NCBI RefSeq assembly: GCF_019469165.1
Contig: NZ_CP048263.1
Coordinates: forward strand, 1,922,001 to 1,986,000
From: Gilliamella sp. ESL0443
GTDB taxonomy: Bacteria; Pseudomonadota; Gammaproteobacteria; Enterobacterales; Orbaceae
Length of the DNA stretch: 64,000 nt
Direction: 5' to 3'
This document shows, in pieces, positions 57,921 to 64,000 of this stretch. Under the pieces are notes generated by a model that ran no database searches, had not been told where the DNA came from, and worked only from the letters and a program-made list of their open reading frames with translations. Position 1 is the stretch's first letter; every line of letters begins with the position of its first letter. A program made the translations under genes and the position numbers.

Positions 57921-58008
57921 CAATCAATATAAAAAACAATTTAAAATATTAAGCGAATATTTCGCAAATTCAGGAAGAACAGAATTAGATTATTTACAAC
58001 AGAAATAA
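57913..58008 (+). CDS. possible 31-residue ORF between DUF2339 and DUF3999 genes
   Basis: ATG 57913 overlaps the end of the DUF2339 gene in another frame (ATGAATAA) and runs 31 codons to TAA at 58008. The product is hydrophilic, Gln/Asn/Lys-rich, starting MNNNQYKKQFKIL and ending ELDYLQQK. No good ribosome site of its own, though translational coupling could serve. It may be a small protein, a remnant of a longer gene, or chance. Confidence 0.3.
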   Translation: MNNNQYKKQFKILSEYFANSGRTELDYLQQK

Positions 58009-58051
58009 GTACGAATTGCTGAATAGTATTTCAACTAATGGATAAAAAGTT

Positions 58052-59458
58052 ATGAAAAAAATCTTATTAAGCTCGCTTTTGCTAATAAGTGGATTAAGTC
58101 ATGCAGCTGATCAAACAAATCAATATGCCTATGGCGCTATGATAGAACTTAATGACAGTGGCAGTATGTATAACCGAATTGAGCTAACCCGTGATATATA
58201 TACTCAAGCATTATCTAGCACATTAGATGATGTTCGAGTTTTCAATCAAAAAGGCCAACCAGTCCCATTTGCATTAGTCAATGTATATCAGGAAAATGAG
58301 GAAAATAAAACTTTTCCAGTTACCGTTTATACGTTAAACAACAATCTTCAAACGGATGAAAATGATAATGAAGATGGGCAAGAAGAAAAAAATCAATCTC
58401 TAGTTGGTCAATACAATATCAATATTAATAATAAGAATGTAAAAATTAATTTTGATAGCACCAATAAATCAGATGGGTATCAGGCAACATACTTGTTGGA
58501 AATTCCTAATGAGATTAAACTTGGCCAACCATTTAGTCGTTTATCTATCGATTTCGATAAAACACAAAATTGGAGGGCAACTGCAAACCTTCTTTATAGT
58601 AGCGATTTAAAAAGATGGCAAACTGCGATTGATAATGTTCCAATAATGTCTTTGACGGATAATAACAATAATCAATCATTAAATGTTAATACTATTGATT
58701 TACCTTCGGGTATGAATTTCAAATCTACCTATTGGATTTTACAATTAAAATCAGACAAGCAAATAGTGCCGAATATTAGAGGCGTAGAATTCACATCGAG
58801 AAAAGCAACACCAATAAGAGCACTTTATCCGATCAAATTAAATTTAATTTCAGCTGATGAACAAGAGGCAATTTATGAATTACCTACATCACTACCGATT
58901 AAAGAGCTTACTGTTAAACTTCCAAATGAGCGTACAATCTTACCTGCAAGTATCTTTTATAAAACCCATGATAATGATAAAACATGGCACAAACTTGATG
59001 ATTTTATTTTTCGAAGCATAAGTGACGCCAATCAAAGCCAAACAATCAATATTAATAATTCAACTTTAAATATTAAACAATTAAAAATTAAAGCAATTAA
59101 TGCGTCTTTAGATCAAGCACCCTATGTTACTGCTCATTTATACCGGATGAGTATTATCTTTAACAGTGCTAATAATGGACCTTTTATTCTCGCTTGGGGG
59201 GCGGCAAATGCTAAACCGGCATCTTTAAGTGAAAAAGCTTTACTGTCTGATACAATATCTGCACAAGATGTGCCTATGGCCCATTTAGGCGATAAAATAA
59301 AACTAGGCAACAAAAATGTATTATCTCAAACCGATGATAATTCAAGCAAATCATCTTATTTATCTAAATGGTTAATTTGGATCATTTTAATAGCAGGTGC
59401 AGTATTTTTAATGCTTTTAGCTATAAAATTACTAAAAGAAGTAAAAAAGGTAGAATAA
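58052..59458 (+). CDS. DUF3999 family exported membrane-anchored protein
   Basis: 468 residues. The signal peptide MKKILLSSLLLISGLSHA is probably cleaved before ADQ. A long periplasmic part of beta-rich character (two similar-looking halves; blocks YAYGAMIELNDSG, LLEIPNEIKLGQPFSRLSID, IYELPTSLPIKELTVKLPNE, GPFILAWGAANAKPASL) is followed by one C-terminal membrane helix (about 443-462) and the basic end LLKEVKKVE. This topology and the DUF2339 neighbour fit DUF3999. Function unknown; likely the periplasmic partner of the DUF2339 protein (inference). A strong bidirectional terminator follows. Confidence 0.8.
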   Translation: MKKILLSSLLLISGLSHAADQTNQYAYGAMIELNDSGSMYNRIELTRDIYTQALSSTLDDVRVFNQKGQPVPFALVNVYQENEENKTFPVTVYTLNNNLQTDENDNEDGQEEKNQSLVGQYNININNKNVKINFDSTNKSDGYQATYLLEIPNEIKLGQPFSRLSIDFDKTQNWRATANLLYSSDLKRWQTAIDNVPIMSLTDNNNNQSLNVNTIDLPSGMNFKSTYWILQLKSDKQIVPNIRGVEFTSRKATPIRALYPIKLNLISADEQEAIYELPTSLPIKELTVKLPNERTILPASIFYKTHDNDKTWHKLDDFIFRSISDANQSQTININNSTLNIKQLKIKAINASLDQAPYVTAHLYRMSIIFNSANNGPFILAWGAANAKPASLSEKALLSDTISAQDVPMAHLGDKIKLGNKNVLSQTDDNSSKSSYLSKWLIWIILIAGAVFLMLLAIKLLKEVKKVE

Positions 59459-59479
59459 CATCGCACCAGAGATGACAAT

Positions 59480-59507
59480 AAAAACGCCAACTAAAGTTGG
59501 CGTTTTT
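59480..59507. terminator. bidirectional terminator, DUF3999 / glnS
   Basis: AAAAACGCCAACT and AGTTGGCGTTTTT form a perfect 13-bp stem with a 2-base loop and terminal A and T tracts, between convergent genes. Confidence 0.9.
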
Positions 59508-59510
59508 ATT

Positions 59511-59541
59511 CTATGATTAAGCTTCTCTATGATTAAGCTTC
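59511..59541. repeat. 15-bp tandem duplication at the glnS 3' end
   Basis: CTATGATTAAGCTTC occurs at 59511-59525 and again at 59527-59541, one base apart. The second copy contains the glnS stop codon and last two codons; the first repeats them just downstream. Confidence 0.85.
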
Positions 59542-61209
59542 GTTCCAGCTATCTCTTAAACCTACGGTTCGATTAAAGACTAATTTATCTTCTGTCGCAT
59601 ACTTACTATCAAGACAGAAATAACCTTCACGTTCAAATTGATAAGCTTGTTCGGCTTTGGCTTTTTGCAAACTAGGCTCAACAAATCCTTGTTTAATAAT
59701 TAAAGAATTTGGATTGATAGTTGATAAGAAATCCTCAGCGCTACCAGGATTTGGGGTACTAAATAAACGATCATAAAGACGAATTTCAGCAGGTTTACCA
59801 TACTTGGCAGATACCCAATGAATGACACCTTTAACTTTACGTCCATCTTCAGGATTTTTATTTAATGTTGCCGGATCGTAACTACAATAAATAGTTTGTA
59901 TATTACCTTCTGCGTCCTTTTCAACACGATCAGCGCGTATCACATAAGCATTACGCAGACGGACTTCTTTCCCTAATACTAAACGCTTATAATTTTTATT
60001 AGCTTCTTCTCTGAAATCAGCTCGATCAATATAAATCTCGCGTGTAAATGTTACTTCGCGATGACCGAGTTCTGGCCTGTTAGGATGATTTGGCATACTT
60101 AAGACTTCATCAAGTGTTTCTGAAAAGTTTTCAATTACCACTTTAACCGGATCAAGTACCGCCATTGCTCGTGGTGCATTTTCGTTGAGATCTTCTCGAA
60201 TACAGAATTCAAGTGTACTCATTTCAACGGTATTTTCTTGTTTAGTTACCCCGATTCGACGACAAAATTCACGAATTGAAGCTGGGGTATAACCTCGACG
60301 GCGTAAACCTGAAACGGTTGGCATACGAGGATCATTCCAACCATCAACAATTTCTTCGGCAACCAATTGTGTTAATTTACGTTTTGAGGTAATTGCATAC
60401 TCTAGATTTAATCTAGAAAACTCATACTGATGAGGACGAGCTTCAATAGTAATATTATCTAAAACCCAGTCATATAAACGACGGTTATCTTGGAACTCAA
60501 GCGTACAAAGTGAATGGGTTATATTTTCAATAGCATCCGAAATACAGTGAGTAAAATCATACATCGGATAGATACACCATTTATTACCAGTTTGGTGATG
60601 CTCGGCAAATTTAATACGGTATAAAACTGGATCACGCATAACAATAAAAGGTGAAGCCATGTCGATTTTCGCTCTTAAGCAAGCTTTACCTTCAGCAAAT
60701 TTACCCTCTTTCATTTGGATAAATAATGCTAAATTTTCCTCTATACTTCGATCACGATAAGGGCTATTTTTACCTGGTTGTGTTAAGGTGCCTCGATACT
60801 CTCGAATTTCTTCAGGAGATAGTTCATCTACATAAGCTAATCCTTTATTGATAAGTTCTATGGCATATTCATATAAACGGTCAAAATAGTCAGATGAATA
60901 GCAAATCTCACCATCCCATTCGAATCCTAACCAGCGGACATCTTCTTTAATTGATTCAACATATTCAATATCTTCTTTGGCTGGATTGGTATCATCAAAC
61001 CGTAAATTACATTTACCGTGATAATCTTGGGCAATACCGAAGTTTAAACAGATAGATTTTGCATGACCAATATGTAAATAGCCATTAGGTTCTGGCGGAA
61101 AACGAGTATGCGTTGTTTTATATTTTCCCGCAGCAAGATCCGCATCAATAATTTGACGAATAAAGTTATTTGGACGAGTTTCGTTCTCTGTCGGTAAATC
61201 ACCGCTCAT
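59533..61209 (-). CDS. glnS: glutaminyl-tRNA synthetase
   Basis: Charges tRNA-Gln with glutamine. It has 558 residues (E. coli 554). Class I signatures are HIGH at 46-49 in [15 protein letters not shown] and the KMSKS-equivalent in [23 protein letters not shown] and the C-terminal beta-barrel anticodon domains ([24 protein letters not shown]) are intact. AGAGG lies before the ATG. Its last codons are duplicated just past the stop. Confidence 0.97.
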   Translation of the reverse strand: MSGDLPTENETRPNNFIRQIIDADLAAGKYKTTHTRFPPEPNGYLHIGHAKSICLNFGIAQDYHGKCNLRFDDTNPAKEDIEYVESIKEDVRWLGFEWDGEICYSSDYFDRLYEYAIELINKGLAYVDELSPEEIREYRGTLTQPGKNSPYRDRSIEENLALFIQMKEGKFAEGKACLRAKIDMASPFIVMRDPVLYRIKFAEHHQTGNKWCIYPMYDFTHCISDAIENITHSLCTLEFQDNRRLYDWVLDNITIEARPHQYEFSRLNLEYAITSKRKLTQLVAEEIVDGWNDPRMPTVSGLRRRGYTPASIREFCRRIGVTKQENTVEMSTLEFCIREDLNENAPRAMAVLDPVKVVIENFSETLDEVLSMPNHPNRPELGHREVTFTREIYIDRADFREEANKNYKRLVLGKEVRLRNAYVIRADRVEKDAEGNIQTIYCSYDPATLNKNPEDGRKVKGVIHWVSAKYGKPAEIRLYDRLFSTPNPGSAEDFLSTINPNSLIIKQGFVEPSLQKAKAEQAYQFEREGYFCLDSKYATEDKLVFNRTVGLRDSWNEA

Positions 61210-61415
61210 AAAAAACCTCTGATTATATATGTTTACTCATAACCAATTTAGAAATGAGATTTATCACTTTTATCACTTCGACCGACGAATATAGCAAATT
61301 TTTTGTCTTTTCGAAACGTTAAAACAAGAGATTTCAGTTACCTGAAAAAAATAATTACCCTCAAACGGATAACACTCCTAAATAATTTTAACAATTATTT
61401 TAATTTTAACTTCAG

Positions 61416-62759
61416 TTATTCCTCACCTGATTTTATCGAAACGACAAATCGTGCACCACCTAGTGGGCTAGTAACCACGAATGCTTTACCGTCATGAAAT
61501 TCTGCCATTAATTTTACATAAGCTAAGCCTAACCCATATCCACCAGTTGATCGTGTACGACTGGTGTCAAGGCGAGCAAAAGGCATAAAAATTTTTTCTC
61601 GAGAATCGAAAGGAATGCCTACACCATCATCATCAATTTCCAAAATAACTCGGTTATCTTGTTTGGTTATATTTAATACTGCTTTATGGGCTGCATATTT
61701 AAACGCATTAAGTAGCAGATTTTTGACAATAGTTTCTGCCAAATTGATATCAATTTTAGCTTTAGCATCTTGGCTATGGCAAATGAGCTCAAAGCCCTTA
61801 GGTTTAAATAGTGCTAATGACTGACAAACTTTTTCACCCCATTGTTTTAACGATACAGTAGTAAAGTTTAATTCAATATTACTTTGCTGCATTTTAAAAT
61901 AATTCAAACTAGCATTAATGAGGGTTTCAAGTTCATCTATATCATCACTCATTCCTTTTTGTAAATCAGATCTTTCTACTTCGTCTGTAGATTCTTCAAG
62001 CATACTTAACTCAAATCGCATTCGTGCAAGAGGGGTTCGTAGTTCATGTGCCATCGCATGTGAAATTGTTTGGTTAGTGCTGACAAGATGCTCAATGTGA
62101 GTCCCCATATTATTTAAAACATTGGCTAATGGTTTGAATAACCAACCTTTCACATTTTCCGTTCGAGCCTTCAAATTGCCCTGTCCAAGTTGTTCTGCGG
62201 TTTGACGTATGTTGACCAGATCTTTCCATACAGCACTAAACGCGAAATAGATTAATATAAAAAAGATTATGGCACTAAATAATGCCCAAATAATAAGGAA
62301 AACGCTCAACGACATGGTATTTGATTCTAATATATCTCGCATTAAAATCGGCCCCAATTGTAATAAATGACCATCATTGAGATTGATATAGACAACTTCG
62401 TCATCACCATCATAAGCAAAATCAAGTTTTTCAATTTCTTTTTTTACAGAATGAGATAATTCTGTATTTGCAGGTAATACTTTGATTGGATAACCAAAAT
62501 ATGGTTGTAACTCGTCAACTACTGCTTGCAGTGGACGCTGTTTATTTTCATCAATGTGTTTGCGAATTAAGTTGACTGTTCCTCGTTGTGATTCACGAAA
62601 AACGATATGATCATCTGGCATATCAGTTAATGATGAAGGTAGTGAATCAAACACTAATAATGCACCATAGGCGATAATACATTGCAATGAAAGTAAAATA
62701 ACTAGATAAAAGACGATGCGGCGGTTAAAAAATAGCGGTTTAGCTAATAACTGTCTCAA
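61416..62759 (-). CDS. rstB: sensor histidine kinase, RstB-like
   Basis: Membrane sensor of a two-component system. It has 447 residues from a TTG start at 62759 that overlaps the regulator stop (TTGA), with AAGGGGA upstream, so translation is coupled. Membrane helix 1 (about 14-38), a periplasmic sensor region (about 40-148), helix 2 (about 149-175), a HAMP-like region (to about 225), and HisKA with the phospho-acceptor His238 (AMAHELRTPLAR). The ATPase lobe has N (LLNAFKYA), G1 (DDDGVGIPF), F and G2 (TGGYGLGLAYV) boxes. The partner regulator looks RstA-like, hence the name; the signal sensed is unknown. Confidence 0.72.
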   Translation of the reverse strand: MRQLLAKPLFFNRRIVFYLVILLSLQCIIAYGALLVFDSLPSSLTDMPDDHIVFRESQRGTVNLIRKHIDENKQRPLQAVVDELQPYFGYPIKVLPANTELSHSVKKEIEKLDFAYDGDDEVVYINLNDGHLLQLGPILMRDILESNTMSLSVFLIIWALFSAIIFFILIYFAFSAVWKDLVNIRQTAEQLGQGNLKARTENVKGWLFKPLANVLNNMGTHIEHLVSTNQTISHAMAHELRTPLARMRFELSMLEESTDEVERSDLQKGMSDDIDELETLINASLNYFKMQQSNIELNFTTVSLKQWGEKVCQSLALFKPKGFELICHSQDAKAKIDINLAETIVKNLLLNAFKYAAHKAVLNITKQDNRVILEIDDDGVGIPFDSREKIFMPFARLDTSRTRSTGGYGLGLAYVKLMAEFHDGKAFVVTSPLGGARFVVSIKSGEE

Positions 62760-63478
62760 TGGTTTTCCCCTTCGCGCATGAATAAATACCCCTTTCCTCG
62801 AACCGTTTTAATTCTTGAAGGATTATCAGGATCATCAAGGAGTTTACGTCTTAACCGAGAAATTCGGGCATCAATTGAACGATCGCTACCGTCAAAATCA
62901 ATCCCTCTAACTTGGGAAAATATATCGTCTCGAGATAGAATCTTACCTGCGTTATTAGCTAACAACCAGAGTAAGTCAAATTCGGCAGTCGTTAAATCTA
63001 TTTCATGCCCGTCTAATAACACTTTACGATTTTCACCATCAATCACTAAATTTTCAAAGGCTAAAGTATTATTGTTAAATAAAGCAATTTGCTCTTTTAG
63101 GCCTTCTGTTTCATTTTGTTTTCGGCGTAGCAATGCTCGAATCCGAGCTAGTAATAATCGTGGTTCAACCGGTTTAGCTAAATAATCATCAGCGCCTAAC
63201 TCTAATCCCACGATTTCATCAATATTATCTTCGCTAGCCGTCATTATAAGAATATAGTTACTGAACCATGAACGTATATCTCGACAGATATCAAATCCAG
63301 TTTTTTCAGGTAACATTACATCTAAAATAACCAAATCAGGGTTGATTTGTTGTATTTTTTCTTCTGCTCCTTCACCACTATTATGCCAATCGACCCTATA
63401 TCCTTGACGGATTAGGTAGACTTGTATTAAATTGGCTAATCTTTCATCATCTTCGATAATTAATATGCGTTCACTCAT
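62756..63478 (-). CDS. rstA: OmpR-family response regulator, RstA-like
   Basis: DNA-binding response regulator of 240 residues. The receiver domain (1-120) has Asp10 and Asp11, phospho-acceptor Asp53 (LVILDVMLPEKTG), a Thr/Ser switch (IMTASED) and Lys in DDYLAKPVEP. The winged-helix domain (about 138-236) contains LTTAEFDLLWLLANNAG and VRGIDFDGSDRSIDARISRLRRKL, close to the corresponding segment of E. coli RstA as I recall it. The kinase gene overlaps its stop by four bases. The target genes cannot be told from this window. Confidence 0.78.
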   Translation of the reverse strand: MSERILIIEDDERLANLIQVYLIRQGYRVDWHNSGEGAEEKIQQINPDLVILDVMLPEKTGFDICRDIRSWFSNYILIMTASEDNIDEIVGLELGADDYLAKPVEPRLLLARIRALLRRKQNETEGLKEQIALFNNNTLAFENLVIDGENRKVLLDGHEIDLTTAEFDLLWLLANNAGKILSRDDIFSQVRGIDFDGSDRSIDARISRLRRKLLDDPDNPSRIKTVRGKGYLFMREGENH

Positions 63479-63636
63479 TTCTGATTCTCTTTACCGTAAA
63501 GTGGACTTCGAGATGCTTCATTATACAGGCAAATAGAGCCTCGTTACAAAATATATACAAAGAGCCAACAAAGTTAGCTACCGCTTTGTGAGAAAATTGT
63601 CGCCAATATCTATAACTAGCAATTTTTACTTGGAAT

Positions 63637-64000
63637 ATGAATACTTTTTCATCAATTACTAATCATCTTTTTCAACCATCTTACACTCGCTATCACAACC
63701 CTATTATTTTGTGTGATTTTGATGGAACAATTAGTGTTAAAGATGTAACTGATACTTTACTTAGTCAGTTCGGCCAAGATGGCTGTGATGAGCTCGAAGA
63801 GTTGTGGGTTAGTGGTAAAATTGGTTCTCAAGAGTGTATGAGTAAACAGATTGCCTTAATGGACGCAAGCTTAGAAGAGCTTAATCAAGCATTGGAAAAA
63901 ATTGAAATTGATTCTAGCTTTAAATCATTCATTAAGTATACCGAAAAAAAACATATACCAGTTCATGTAGTTAGTGATGGTTTAGATTATGCTATCCAAT
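63637..64000 (+). CDS. HAD-family phosphatase, 3' end cut by window edge
   Basis: 121 codons are visible from ATG 63637. HAD motif I is ILCDFDGTISVKD near residue 25, followed by a helical cap region (SQFGQDGCDELEELWVSGKIGSQECMSKQ) in parts, and motif II VSDGLDYAI at the edge. This layout fits the MtnX-like HAD-IB group (2,3-diketo-5-methylthiopentyl phosphatases and relatives), but the substrate cannot be fixed without the rest. It is divergent from the rstAB-like genes. The ribosome site (TTGGA) is close to the start codon. Confidence 0.75.
   Translation, partial: MNTFSSITNHLFQPSYTRYHNPIILCDFDGTISVKDVTDTLLSQFGQDGCDELEELWVSGKIGSQECMSKQIALMDASLEELNQALEKIEIDSSFKSFIKYTEKKHIPVHVVSDGLDYAIQ

Noticed and set aside
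61564-61824. 86-codon frame antisense to the histidine kinase gene, and similar shadows over acn, tolB, mrcB, murA, rho, nadE and purL
   Set aside because: Each lies opposite a well-supported conserved gene and shows no family motif or ribosome site.

Overview
The window is one AT-rich gammaproteobacterial chromosome segment. Gene content, E. coli-like local synteny, reduced central metabolism, anaerobic nucleotide reduction and competence genes fit the Orbaceae (Gilliamella/Frischella/Orbus group, gut symbionts of insects). That placement is an inference from the protein and rRNA sequences, not a database result. There are no insertion sequences, prophage genes or CRISPR arrays.

Layout: 1-4693 holds a minus-strand operon acn-icd-gltA (gltA runs off the left edge) for citrate to 2-oxoglutarate. 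The aconitase is of the mitochondrial type, the citrate synthase is not the usual gammaproteobacterial form, and the isocitrate dehydrogenase carries NAD-type cofactor residues. 5086-7896 is an AbgT-type transporter with peptidase T. 7949-10054 is a TonB-dependent siderophore receptor behind a Fur-like box. 10377-13344 is tolB-pal-cpoB followed by tRNA-Lys, without tolQRA alongside. 13715-18348 is DNA repair and cell wall (mrcB-mutM, mepM). 18378-20975 is the ZnuABC zinc importer around a perfect Zur palindrome. 21095-22961 is comM (with a CRP-S-type competence site) and maoP. 23096-28804 is a complete rrn operon (16S-Ile-Ala-23S-5S-Asp-Trp, minus strand) with two promoters, in the same context as E. 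coli rrnC but without hdfR.

29000-34491 (minus) carries an acyltransferase, a small acetyltransferase, pfkA, fieF, yajL and murA. 34855-36617 (plus) is cbrA and a beta carbonic anhydrase. 36620-39238 (minus) is nrdDG behind two tandem NrdR boxes. 39615-44489 holds gnd, rho, trxA and rhlB. 44585-46178 holds the competence regulator tfoX/sxy and an unrecognised secreted protein. 46171-50652 holds glnB, nadE, aroB and aroF, the last behind three TyrR boxes. 50713-54615 is purL. 54909-59458 is a DUF2339/DUF3999 membrane-periplasm pair. 59533-64000 is glnS, an RstBA-like two-component system and the start of a HAD phosphatase.

The most unusual signal is a 25-bp element (core ACCCCGTTCCTCAACT between an A5 and a T6 tract) that occurs three times, identical, and only in intergenic regions between divergent genes: acn/abgT-like, murA/cbrA and purL/DUF2339. 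I cannot match it to a known regulator or repeat family. Other second-look items are the NAD-type icd, the probably acquired acn-icd-gltA operon, the competence pair comM and tfoX, and the DUF2339/DUF3999 pair with a possible 31-codon ORF between them.
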